Source: Spirochaetota bacterium (GTDB lineage Bacteria; Spirochaetota; Spirochaetia; Treponematales; Treponemataceae). From it: DNA of 35,699 nucleotides. The stretch lies in assembly GCA_016285185.1 (NCBI GenBank), contig JAEEQG010000071.1, forward strand, positions 1 through 35,699, given 5' to 3'. Made by a program: the position numbers and the translations under genes. Numbering within the stretch: position 1 is the first letter of the stretch; every line of letters starts with the position of its first letter. Of this stretch, positions 25,963-33,611 are shown piece after piece. The notes below the pieces were generated by a model. It was not told the origin of the DNA, did no database searches, and saw nothing but the letters and a program-made list of their open reading frames with translations.

Positions 25963-26703
25963 ATGATTACTTTTTCTAAAAAACACACACTTTTTATTGT
26001 TTTATTTATTTGCTCAGTTTTGTTTCTTAGTGCTGCCGAAAAAAGCTTCAATATTCCGGGAAAAGGCACCATAAAAAGAGATGTTTCCTTACAAACGGTA
26101 GAAAACTATGATAAAAACGGATGTCTGACAAGCTCAGAAAGTGCTATGGGACCGGTAGAAACATACACATACGACAAAAAAGGTAAGCTGATTCTTTTTG
26201 CCAATGAGAATGGATTTGAACAAAACTACGAATATGACAAAAAAGGCAATCTGATTCATATGAAAGATAATGAAGGTTTCGAAGTATGGTACACATACGA
26301 TGACAGTGGAAAACTTTCAGTTGCAAAAGACAATGAAAACCTGGAAACACATTATACCTATGATGCTGCCGGCAATCTGTATCAAACTGAATTGTGGGAT
26401 CTCGAAGGCGATGCCGTAATTGAAATGGAATGGTATTATTATGACGATAACAACCGCCTGATTCGTAAGGAAGTTTCATATGGTGACACAATAGACTATA
26501 CCTATGACAAAGCGGGTAATCTTGTAGGCGAGCGCTATTCTGACGGAACAAATGTTGAATATGTTTATTCACAGTCGGGACAATTGCTTTATCGTTATAC
26601 GACAACATCAGATTCAGAGCAGGAAGAATTTTATGAATATGAACTGTGGAATAACGGCAAAGTAAAAACACGAAAAACATACCTTTGGGAAGTTTTCGGC
26701 TGA
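25963..26703 (+). CDS. Secreted YD-repeat (RHS-like) protein
   Basis: A 246-residue exported protein. A Sec signal peptide ends near residue 25 (LFLSAAEK). From about residue 50 to 230 there are roughly seven YD-type repeats of 20-25 residues beginning with Tyr-x-Tyr-Asp and containing a Gly-Asn/Lys-Leu turn (for example YTYDKKGKLI, YEYDKKGNLI, YTYDDSGKLS, YTYDAAGNLY, YTYDKAGNLV). Such repeats build beta-sheet strips in RHS/teneurin proteins, but there is no toxin or core domain here. AAGGAG precedes the ATG. Its position between the permease pair and the ATPase of an amino-acid transporter is odd; whether it assists uptake is unknown. Confidence 0.85.
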   Translation: MITFSKKHTLFIVLFICSVLFLSAAEKSFNIPGKGTIKRDVSLQTVENYDKNGCLTSSESAMGPVETYTYDKKGKLILFANENGFEQNYEYDKKGNLIHMKDNEGFEVWYTYDDSGKLSVAKDNENLETHYTYDAAGNLYQTELWDLEGDAVIEMEWYYYDDNNRLIRKEVSYGDTIDYTYDKAGNLVGERYSDGTNVEYVYSQSGQLLYRYTTTSDSEQEEFYEYELWNNGKVKTRKTYLWEVFG

Positions 26704-26713
26704 TACAGCGAAC

Positions 26714-26735
26714 CTGCCGGTCTCATGGCCGGCAG
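26714..26735. terminator. GC-rich hairpin between the YD-repeat gene and the ATPase gene
   Basis: CTGCCGG (26714-26720) and CCGGCAG (26729-26735) form a perfect 7-bp stem with an 8-nt loop. It is followed by TATTATAAAG rather than a T run, so it is at best a weak terminator; it could instead lower expression of, or stabilise an end between, operon segments. Confidence 0.35.
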
Positions 26736-26810
26736 TATTATAAAGAAAAAAACACGATACGTAATGAAAAAAAATCGTATTCCCGATAAAATGTGTGGCA
26801 GGAGAATCTG

Positions 26811-27569
26811 ATGCCGTTACTGGAATTAAAAAACATAAAAAAGACTTTTGATGAAAACGTTATCATAAAAGACCTTTCGCTTTCTGTAGAAAAAGGTGAG
26901 GTTATCGTAATTCTTGGTCCTTCCGGCTGCGGAAAATCCACACTGCTCCGCTGTATAAATGGTTTGGAAACAATTCAGGACGGTGAGATTCTTTTGGACG
27001 GTGAAGTTATTTCCAACCGCAAAAAGGACATGCACCTTATCCGGCAAAAAATAGGTATGGTATTTCAGAGCTATGATTTGTTCCCGCACCTGACAGTAAT
27101 GAAAAACCTGCTGCTCGGACCGCGTCATGCACACGAAATGAACTTTATTATAGAAGAATCCAAAAAAGAAGCCGAAATGTGGCTTGAGCGTGTTGGCCTT
27201 GCCGACAAGAAAAACGCATTTCCGCGCCAGCTTTCGGGCGGACAGAAGCAGCGCGTGGCAATAGTGCGCATGTTGTGTATGCATCCCGAAGTAATGCTTT
27301 TTGATGAAGTTACCGCCGCACTCGATCCCGAAATGGTACGCGAAGTTCTTGATGTTATGATGAATCTTGCCAATGACAGAAAAACCATGCTCATTGTAAC
27401 ACACCAGATGCAGTTTGCCCGCGCCGTTGCCGACAAAGTTGTGTTCATGGACGACGGAGAGATTGTGGAAATCAGTACTCCCGAAGAATTCTGGACAAAC
27501 CCCAAGACGGACCGTGCCAAAAAGTTCCTGAGCAACTTTGAGTTTGAAAGCAGAAAAAAAACAAAATAA
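26811..27569 (+). CDS. Polar amino-acid ABC transporter ATP-binding protein
   Basis: A 252-residue GlnQ/HisP-type ATPase that powers the adjacent permeases. Walker A is GPSGCGKST (36-44), followed by the Q loop VFQSYDLFPHLTV, the signature LSGGQKQR (141-148), Walker B VMLFDEVTAALD and the switch His in IVTHQM. The usual DEPTSALD reads DEVTAALD, a tolerated change. AGGAG lies 6 nt before the ATG at 26811; the GTG at 26793 is rejected. The predicted operator/promoter of the binding-protein gene starts 18 bp after the stop codon. Confidence 0.95.
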   Translation: MPLLELKNIKKTFDENVIIKDLSLSVEKGEVIVILGPSGCGKSTLLRCINGLETIQDGEILLDGEVISNRKKDMHLIRQKIGMVFQSYDLFPHLTVMKNLLLGPRHAHEMNFIIEESKKEAEMWLERVGLADKKNAFPRQLSGGQKQRVAIVRMLCMHPEVMLFDEVTAALDPEMVREVLDVMMNLANDRKTMLIVTHQMQFARAVADKVVFMDDGEIVEISTPEEFWTNPKTDRAKKFLSNFEFESRKKTK

Positions 27570-27587
27570 GCAAATATTTTATTCTAT

Positions 27588-27622
27588 ACCTATTGACTTA
27601 GTAGGTTAATAAGTGCTATAAG
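27588..27622 (+). promoter_or_regulatory. Promoter with overlapping Rrf2/CymR-type operator 3
   Basis: A perfect ACCTA-N9-TAGGT dyad (27588-27606) contains the -35 box TTGACT (27593-27598); TATAAG (27617-27622) follows after 18 nt. The layout is the same as at 21986-22019, strongly suggesting a shared regulator. This promoter drives the binding protein, the Rrf2 gene and the MATE gene, implying autoregulation. Confidence 0.7.
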
Positions 27623-27657
27623 TAATCATCTTGAAATTCTAAAGATGAGGTGAACTT

Positions 27658-28488
27658 ATGAAAAAGTCATTAAAAAGAATTATAGCATTGGGCCTTGTGG
27701 CTCTTACAGTTGTTTCTGCATTTGCAAAGCCAAAGCAGAAATTCCGCACAGTCGAACAGATTAAGAAAAACGGAACAATTAAAATTGCGGTTTTCAGCGA
27801 CAAAAAACCTTTTGGTTATGTTGACGAATACGGAAAGTATCAGGGATACGACGTATACTTTGCAGAACGCATCGCAAAGGATCTGGGCGTAAAGGTAAAG
27901 TATGTACCGGTTGAAGCTGCTGCCCGTGTAGAAGTTCTTGAAACAGGCAAGGTTGACCTTGTTTTGGCAAACTTTACAGTAACACCTGCCCGTGCAGAAA
28001 AAGTTGATTTTGCTCTTCCTTATATGAAGTGCGCTCTCGGTGTTGTTTCAAACGACAAGGATATTGCAAGAAAACCCGAAGACCTGAACGGCAAGACTTT
28101 AATTGTTTCCAAAGGAACTACAGCCGAAACATTCTTTACAGAAAACTATCCGCAGGTAAATCTTTTGAAGTTTGACCAGTATTCGGAAGCATACAATGCA
28201 CTCCTAGACGGTCGTGGTGTTGGCCTTTCAACCGATAATACAGAAGTTCTTGCCTGGGCAATTGAGAATCCCGGCTTTACTGTAGGAATTGAATCTTTGG
28301 GAAGCCTTGATACAATCGCTCCTGCAGTTTCAAAAGGAAATACCTCACTCTTGAACTGGTTGAATGACGAAATCAAAGCTCTCGGCAAAGAAAACTTTTT
28401 CCATGCTGACTACGAAGCAACACTCCGTTCTGTATACGGTCCTAATTCTGATGCAGACTCGCTTGTTGTAGAAGGCGGCCAGCTTTAA
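27658..28488 (+). CDS. Periplasmic cysteine-type (CjaA-like) solute-binding protein
   Basis: A 276-residue family 3 binding protein with a signal peptide ending in AFAK (about residue 23). Long stretches recall the Campylobacter cysteine-binding protein CjaA, including IAVFSDKKPFGYVDEYGK, GYDVYFAERIAKDLG, VEAAARVEVLETGKVDLV, NFTVTPARAEKVDFALPYMK, TLIVSKGTTAETFFTENYP and ALLDGRGVGLSTDNT. Arg of TPARAEKVDF is the family's carboxylate ligand. Cysteine as ligand is therefore likely but remembered from resemblance, not computed. A GAGGTG ribosome-binding site precedes the ATG. It is separated from its ATPase by a promoter with a shared operator, and its stop codon abuts the Rrf2 start. Confidence 0.9.
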   Translation: MKKSLKRIIALGLVALTVVSAFAKPKQKFRTVEQIKKNGTIKIAVFSDKKPFGYVDEYGKYQGYDVYFAERIAKDLGVKVKYVPVEAAARVEVLETGKVDLVLANFTVTPARAEKVDFALPYMKCALGVVSNDKDIARKPEDLNGKTLIVSKGTTAETFFTENYPQVNLLKFDQYSEAYNALLDGRGVGLSTDNTEVLAWAIENPGFTVGIESLGSLDTIAPAVSKGNTSLLNWLNDEIKALGKENFFHADYEATLRSVYGPNSDADSLVVEGGQL

Positions 28489-28890
28489 ATGATAGTTTCA
28501 ACACGCGGCAGATACGCATTGCGGGTTTTGATTGATATGGCGGAAAACAGCGGAAGCGACCGCATTCCTCTCAAGGAAATCGCGGAACGCCAGGGCATAT
28601 CGCAAAAATACATAGAAGCGATTATGACGCTGCTTTCCAAAAACGGTTTTGTAGATGCCGTCCACGGTAAGGGCGGCGGCTACAAGCTGAACAAAAAGCC
28701 GGAAGAATACAAAGTCGGCGATATTCTGCGCCTTACGGAAGGAACGCTCGTTCCTGTAGCCTGCCTTGAACAGGATGCGGCTGTGTGTTCGCGTAAAAAT
28801 GAGTGCCGAACGCTGCCTATGTGGACAAAACTCGACGAGATTGTTGAAAATTACCTTGACGGTGTCTCAATCGCGGACTTGATGAAATAA
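28489..28890 (+). CDS. Rrf2-family (CymR-like) transcriptional regulator
   Basis: The 133-residue winged-helix protein begins with the Rrf2 signature STRGRYALRVLIDMAEN, followed by the recognition helix region ISQKYIEAIMTLLSKNGFV and the wing GKGGGYKLNK. A Cys92-x7-Cys100-x5-Cys106 cluster follows the dimerisation helix start (PVACL ... RTLPMW). Comparable clusters hold [2Fe-2S] or sense redox in IscR, NsrR and related regulators, while classical CymR acts through CysK. The ATG directly follows the binding-protein stop (TAAATG). With cysK, metY and cysteine-type transport genes nearby and three shared dyads, it is probably the local cysteine/sulfur repressor. Confidence 0.92.
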   Translation: MIVSTRGRYALRVLIDMAENSGSDRIPLKEIAERQGISQKYIEAIMTLLSKNGFVDAVHGKGGGYKLNKKPEEYKVGDILRLTEGTLVPVACLEQDAAVCSRKNECRTLPMWTKLDEIVENYLDGVSIADLMK

Positions 28891-28898
28891 TCCCATAT

Positions 28899-30257
28899 AT
28901 GGAAAAAAATCTTACTGAAGGCAGCATCCTTAAAAACATAGTAGTATTTTCTCTGCCATACCTGTTGTCGTATTTTTTGCAGACACTCTACGGTATGGCC
29001 GACTTGTTTCTTGCCGGTCAGTTCAATGGTTCAGACGTAATTTCCGCCGTGTCAATCGGAAGTCAGATTATGCACATGCTCACGGTTATTATCGTGGGGC
29101 TTGCGATGGGTGGTACCGTTCTTATCGGACAGGCTGTAGGCGCAAAAGACGGAAAACAAGCAGCCAAAGTTATCGGCAACACAGTTTCGCTCTTTGTAAT
29201 TATTTCTGTTGTTATTACGATTGTTCTCCTGTTTGCGTGCCGCGGAATTGTGATCCTTGTTTCTACACCGCCTGAGAGCGTTGAACAGACTGTTGCATAT
29301 CTCAAAGTCTGCTTTTTAGGTATTCCATTCATTGTTGCTTATAATGTAATTGCTTCAATTTTCCGTGGTATGGGCGATTCCAAAAGCCCTATGATTTTTG
29401 TGATTATTGCCTGTACGCTCAACATCATTCTCGATTACATTTTTATGGGTATTCTAGGTATGAGCGCGAAAGGTGCTGCAATCGCAACGGTAATTGCACA
29501 GACGGTAAGCGTTATTATCAGCCTGGTTGCGATTGTCCGTTCAAAAAGCCTAAAGCTTACCAAAGCAGATTTTCGTATTCAGCGCGATGTTATGAGCCGC
29601 ATCCTTAAAATCGGTGTACCGGTTGCGTGTCAGGACGGCTTTATTCAGGTTTCGTTCGTGGTAATTACAATCATTGCTAACAGGCGCGGGGTTGATGTTG
29701 CGGCGGCTGTAGGTATTGTGGAAAAGATAATCTGTTTTTTGTTTCTGATTCCATCCAGTATGCTTTCAACTATCAGTGCGATTGCGGCGCAGAATATTGG
29801 TGCGGGTTATCACGATCGGGCGAGAAAAACATTTTATGTGGGAACTGCGATTGCGGTTGGAATCGGTGCGGTGTTTGCCGTTTCATTTCAGTTTATTTCA
29901 ACTCCGGTTCTTAAACTTTTTACGCGTGATGAGGTTGTCGTCACTTTTGGCACACAGTACCTGAAGGCTTATGTAACGGACTGCATACTTGCAACGATTC
30001 ATTTTTGCTTCAGCGGCTACTTCTGTGCTCTGGGCAAATCAATAATTTCATTTGTTCACAATTCACTTTCCATCATACTTTTGAGAATACCGGGAGCTTA
30101 TCTTTCTTCCAAATTCTGGCCTCAAACGTTGTATCCTATGGGGCTTGCCGCTCCCATGGGCAGTCTGCTTTCTGACGTGATTTGCGTGATAGTGTTTATC
30201 TGGCTGTTAAAAAGAGATACCCATTCCGTAGTTTCCTCATCCCCCAAAAATATATAG
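28899..30257 (+). CDS. MATE-family multidrug/toxin or metabolite exporter
   Basis: A 452-residue inner-membrane antiporter of the MATE family with about twelve TM segments in two homologous halves. Typical features are ILKNIVVFSLPYLLSYFLQTLYGMADLF at the N terminus, GTVLIGQAVGAKDGKQAAK, ASIFRGMGDSKSPMI and, in the second half, AAQNIGAGYHDRARKT. Substrate unknown. It starts 8 bp after the Rrf2 stop codon without a clear ribosome-binding site, so it is likely translated by coupling and would share the operator at 27588. Whether it exports a thiol or sulfur compound is speculation. Confidence 0.93.
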   Translation: MEKNLTEGSILKNIVVFSLPYLLSYFLQTLYGMADLFLAGQFNGSDVISAVSIGSQIMHMLTVIIVGLAMGGTVLIGQAVGAKDGKQAAKVIGNTVSLFVIISVVITIVLLFACRGIVILVSTPPESVEQTVAYLKVCFLGIPFIVAYNVIASIFRGMGDSKSPMIFVIIACTLNIILDYIFMGILGMSAKGAAIATVIAQTVSVIISLVAIVRSKSLKLTKADFRIQRDVMSRILKIGVPVACQDGFIQVSFVVITIIANRRGVDVAAAVGIVEKIICFLFLIPSSMLSTISAIAAQNIGAGYHDRARKTFYVGTAIAVGIGAVFAVSFQFISTPVLKLFTRDEVVVTFGTQYLKAYVTDCILATIHFCFSGYFCALGKSIISFVHNSLSIILLRIPGAYLSSKFWPQTLYPMGLAAPMGSLLSDVICVIVFIWLLKRDTHSVVSSSPKNI

Positions 30258-30277
30258 ATACTTTTCCAAAAATCCTC

Positions 30278-30283
30278 TATAAT
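30278..30283 (+). promoter_or_regulatory. Candidate -10 box of the BMP gene
   Basis: A perfect TATAAT lies 32 nt before the ATG at 30316, upstream of a TGGAGGATG ribosome-binding site. No good -35 match was found. Confidence 0.45.
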
Positions 30284-30315
30284 AATTTTATCATTTATTT
30301 TGGAGGATGAATTAA

Positions 30316-31434
30316 ATGAAAAAGCTTATTGCAATTGCAATGGTGTTGGCACTTATCTGCACATCAACATTTGCAGCAGGAAAGAAAGATTCAAAGAAGG
30401 CTGGCAAGTCTTCTATCAAAATCGCTATGGTAACAGACTCCGGCGATATTACAGACCAGTCTTTCAACCAGACAACTTATCAGGCATGTAAAGATTATGC
30501 AGAAGCTAACGGACTCGACTTTCAGTATTACAAACCGGCAGGAGATTCAACTGCTGACCGTGTTGCTTCAATCGACGCAGCTTATCAGGACGGCTACAAT
30601 GTAATCGTTCTTCCCGGATTCCTTTTTGGTGAAGCTATCGTAAAAGTAGCAAAAGACTATGATGATGCAAAATTCATCGGTCTTGACATCAGCGAAGGCG
30701 ACCTCGGCGGCGAAGCAGTTCCTGCCAACGTATTCTGTGCAGTTTATCAGGAAGAACTTCCTGGATTCTTTGCTGGTTATGCAGCTGTAAAAGAAGGCTA
30801 TCGCCACCTCGGTTTCTTGGGTGGTATGGCTGTTCCTGCAGTTATCCGCTATGGATACGGATTTGTTCAGGGTGCAAACAAAGCTGCTGAAGAACTCAAA
30901 GTTGCTGACAAAGTTACAATCGAATACGTATACGGCGGACAGTTCTACGGCGACCAGACAATCACAGCTGCTATGGACGGTTGGTACAAGAACCGCGGTG
31001 TAGAAGTTGTATTCGCATGCGGCGGCGGTATCTGGACATCTGCTTGTGAAGCTGCTGCAAAAGTAGGCGGAAAAGTAATCGGTGTAGACGTTGATCAGAC
31101 AGCACAGATTAACAGCTATGCAAAAGATATGCACGTTACTTCTGCAATGAAAGGTTTGGCTGCAACAGTAAATTCAGCACTTTCCGCAATTCAGGGTGGC
31201 AAATGGGCTGACTACTCCGGTAAAGTTGCTACACTCGGTCTTGTTTCAGGCAAAGATTTGGCAGTTAACTACGTAGGTCTTCCTACAGATACATGGGTTC
31301 TCAAGAACTTCTCTGTAGCTGACTACAAAAAACTCGTAGCTGATGTATTTGCAAAGAAAGTAACAGTTTCTAACGCAATCGACAAAGATCCTACTGTTTC
31401 TGTAAAAGTTAACTACTACCAGAACATCAAATAG
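30316..31434 (+). CDS. BMP-family nucleoside-binding protein (PnrA/TmpC-like)
   Basis: A 372-residue periplasmic binding protein of the basic membrane protein family, whose spirochaete members (TmpC/PnrA, Bmp) bind purine nucleosides. A signal peptide of about 20 residues ends near TFAAGKK; a Cys at residue 15 does not fit a normal lipobox. Family segments are IKIAMVTDSGDITDQSFNQTTYQ, VIVLPGFLFGEA, VFCAVYQEELPGFFAGYAA, FLGGMAVPAVIRYGYGFVQG, VVFACGGGIW and VIGVDVDQTAQ. Codons are strongly biased to a few choices, suggesting high expression. A strong terminator follows, which would limit read-through to the downstream chemoreceptor and the ATPase/permease genes. Confidence 0.94.
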   Translation: MKKLIAIAMVLALICTSTFAAGKKDSKKAGKSSIKIAMVTDSGDITDQSFNQTTYQACKDYAEANGLDFQYYKPAGDSTADRVASIDAAYQDGYNVIVLPGFLFGEAIVKVAKDYDDAKFIGLDISEGDLGGEAVPANVFCAVYQEELPGFFAGYAAVKEGYRHLGFLGGMAVPAVIRYGYGFVQGANKAAEELKVADKVTIEYVYGGQFYGDQTITAAMDGWYKNRGVEVVFACGGGIWTSACEAAAKVGGKVIGVDVDQTAQINSYAKDMHVTSAMKGLAATVNSALSAIQGGKWADYSGKVATLGLVSGKDLAVNYVGLPTDTWVLKNFSVADYKKLVADVFAKKVTVSNAIDKDPTVSVKVNYYQNIK

Positions 31435-31461
31435 TTTTGTAGGATTAACCCTATAATGATA

Positions 31462-31487
31462 AAGCCGCCTGTTTCGGGCGGCTTTTT
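31462..31487 (+). terminator. Rho-independent terminator after the BMP gene
   Basis: AAGCCGCC (31462-31469) pairs with GGCGGCTT (31477-31484), with a 7-nt loop and a T run to 31487. Confidence 0.92.
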
Positions 31488-31557
31488 GTTCTTGCTAAAA
31501 AAACGGATGTATTTTATAGTTAATATATATAAACAGCAGATGTAAGTGACAAATTCC

Positions 31558-31587
31558 TTGTTACAAACTGCTGAATAACTTCATAAT
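31558..31587 (+). promoter_or_regulatory. Candidate promoter of the polytopic chemoreceptor gene
   Basis: TTGTTA (31558-31563) and CATAAT (31582-31587) are 18 nt apart. The region also contains CAGCAG (31534-31539) and CTGCTG (31568-31573) arms enclosing TGTAA/TTACA, an inverted repeat that overlaps the -35 box and might be regulatory. Confidence 0.35.
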
Positions 31588-31644
31588 TTAAAAATCAAAC
31601 ACAATTAGCAAATAAAAACATTGTGCAACTTGGAGGATGCTTAC

Positions 31645-33546
31645 ATGAGTAATGTTGATAATTTTGCGAACCAGAATATCCTTAAAAGAAAATTCCCGCT
31701 GCAAATTTTGTTTTACATGATAGGAGCATTTATTTTACCATTTATTATGTATATGCCGCTCAACGTGTTCATTGGCGGCTTAACTCTGGAAGAATGTCTG
31801 GAAACAGGTAACAATGCATTTTCTTCATTTTTCATGGGCACTTCCGTCCTGATTCCTATATTGATTTATCTCTGGTTGAACAAAAGTTTGAGGGCTTATA
31901 TTCCGGGAGATGAAGATTCAGTTGCTAAATTCAATAAAGTCATCAAAACAGCTGAGTTTTTGTGTTTTGCAATTCCAGTTACTTATGCAATCATTGATCC
32001 TATTGTCTTGGCAAAATATAATATCAACAGAGGTTTTTCGCCGGCATCATTTATGGGAGCTTCATATTTGTTTTACGCATTCTGCATGATTTTCGGCGGG
32101 CTTTGTATTTTTTCAGTATTCTTCTATATATTAACTGTTTCAGCTATTGAAAAAGCCGTTAACTGGCTTCCGTATAAACGTAAATATATGACATTTTCTT
32201 TTATGCAAAGAAGTCTTCTTATTTCGCTGTTTGTTCTGCTTGGAATGGTACTTATGCTCGAAGCAATTTTTGATATTCCCATGAACAGACAAATACCAAT
32301 TGCAACTCTTTTTGTAAAAAAAGTTACTCCATTTGCCCTTTTTATTGGCATTGTAGGTCTTCTGGATATGTATATCCAACTTAATCATGTTAAGCATTGT
32401 ATCCGGTGTATCGGAAAATTCTCTGAAGATTTAATGAATAAGGATTATCAGACAAAAGATATTCCTATAATCATTCGCTGTGAGCTTGGCGAGCTGGCTA
32501 ATCACCTTAACTCATTAAGGGATTCTACAAAAGATTTGCTTAAGGATTTTAAAGATTCTATAGAAACAACCGCTCAGATTGCAGAAAATCTTGGGCAGGA
32601 AATAACAATCGTAAAAAAAGAAGTTGAATCTATAAACGGTGGTATTGATTCCGTAAATAATGAGATGAAAAACCAGATGACCGGTGTTGAAGAAACAGGT
32701 TCTTCCGTAAATCAAATTATAAACAGAACCAATGTTTTAAATACTAGCATCGAAGGACAGGTCTCCGCTGTTTCAGAATCTTCTTCTGCTGTTGAAGAAA
32801 TGGTTCAGAATATTAACGGTGTAACACAAATTCTTAATCAGAACACTCAATCAGTAAATGCACTTTCAAACGCATCTGACGACGGACGAAAATCAGTTGA
32901 AACCGCTGTTAACACATCACAGAGTATTATTGAGAAATCCGCAGCTTTGATGGAAGCAACTTCGGTTATTCAGAATATTGCTTCGCAAACAAACCTCCTT
33001 GCTATGAACGCCGCCATTGAGTCAGCACATGCCGGTGAAGCAGGTAAAGGATTTTCTGTAGTTGCGGACGAAATCAGAAAGCTTGCCGAACAGTCAAGTG
33101 CACAAAGCAAGAACATTAATGATAATCTTAAGGATCTTTCTTCTTCTATTCAGCTTGTTTCTACAAATACAAAAGAAGTACAGGAAAAGTTCAATGTAAT
33201 TTATGACTTGGCGCAAACTGTAATGAATCAGGAAAGCGAAATCATGCAGGCTATGCAGGAGCAGTCCAAAGGAAATCAGCATGTTCTTGAAGCAATAAAG
33301 CACATAAACACTTCAAGCTATGAAGTAAAAACAGGTTCTGCAGAAATGGTTTCCGGCAGTGAGCTGATTATAAGGAAAATGGACAGTCTTGCTGAAATCA
33401 CCAAGAACATAAATAATGAAATGTCCGGGATGGCATCCAGTATTCAGGGTATTTCCAATGCCATGGATAATGTTTCAAAATCCACTCAGACGAACCAGCA
33501 GAGTATGTTGACTCTTTCCGGAAAAATCGGAGATTTTAAGCTTTAA
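31645..33546 (+). CDS. Methyl-accepting chemotaxis protein with polytopic membrane sensor region
   Basis: A 633-residue chemoreceptor whose N-terminal half is not the usual two-TM plus periplasmic domain. About six hydrophobic segments occur within residues 18-245, with only short loops, then a HAMP-like linker and the coiled-coil signalling domain. The hairpin tip is at about 444-465 ([21 protein letters not shown]). The membrane region may sense within the bilayer, sense membrane energetics or receive a signal from another protein. GGAGG lies 8 nt before the ATG at 31645; the upstream TTG at 31621 is rejected. It is inserted between the BMP binding-protein gene and its transporter genes. 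Confidence 0.9.
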   Translation: MSNVDNFANQNILKRKFPLQILFYMIGAFILPFIMYMPLNVFIGGLTLEECLETGNNAFSSFFMGTSVLIPILIYLWLNKSLRAYIPGDEDSVAKFNKVIKTAEFLCFAIPVTYAIIDPIVLAKYNINRGFSPASFMGASYLFYAFCMIFGGLCIFSVFFYILTVSAIEKAVNWLPYKRKYMTFSFMQRSLLISLFVLLGMVLMLEAIFDIPMNRQIPIATLFVKKVTPFALFIGIVGLLDMYIQLNHVKHCIRCIGKFSEDLMNKDYQTKDIPIIIRCELGELANHLNSLRDSTKDLLKDFKDSIETTAQIAENLGQEITIVKKEVESINGGIDSVNNEMKNQMTGVEETGSSVNQIINRTNVLNTSIEGQVSAVSESSSAVEEMVQNINGVTQILNQNTQSVNALSNASDDGRKSVETAVNTSQSIIEKSAALMEATSVIQNIASQTNLLAMNAAIESAHAGEAGKGFSVVADEIRKLAEQSSAQSKNINDNLKDLSSSIQLVSTNTKEVQEKFNVIYDLAQTVMNQESEIMQAMQEQSKGNQHVLEAIKHINTSSYEVKTGSAEMVSGSELIIRKMDSLAEITKNINNEMSGMASSIQGISNAMDNVSKSTQTNQQSMLTLSGKIGDFKL

Positions 33547-33598
33547 CAGGATTTGCTGCAGTTTCGCTTTTTTTGTTTATAACCGGCTGATTTTGGTG

Positions 33599-33604
33599 TA
33601 TACT
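33599..33604 (+). promoter_or_regulatory. Candidate -10 box placed 7 nt before the ATPase start codon
   Basis: TATACT at 33599-33604 is 7 nt before the ATG at 33612, which lacks a ribosome-binding site. The -35 match is poor, so this is less secure than the similar cases at 1868 and 16882. Confidence 0.35.
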
Positions 33605-33611
33605 ATTTGCT

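Noticed and set aside
26144-26680. 178-codon open frame on the minus strand opposite the YD-repeat gene
   Set aside because: It is a by-product of the repetitive Tyr-Asp codons on the other strand, with no start signal or recognisable domain.
26714-26735. Strong rho-independent terminator before the ATPase gene
   Set aside because: The stem is good but lacks a T run, so it is listed only as a weak candidate.
31621-31644. TTG start at 31621 for the polytopic chemoreceptor
   Set aside because: GGAGG at 31632-31636 is positioned for the ATG at 31645.
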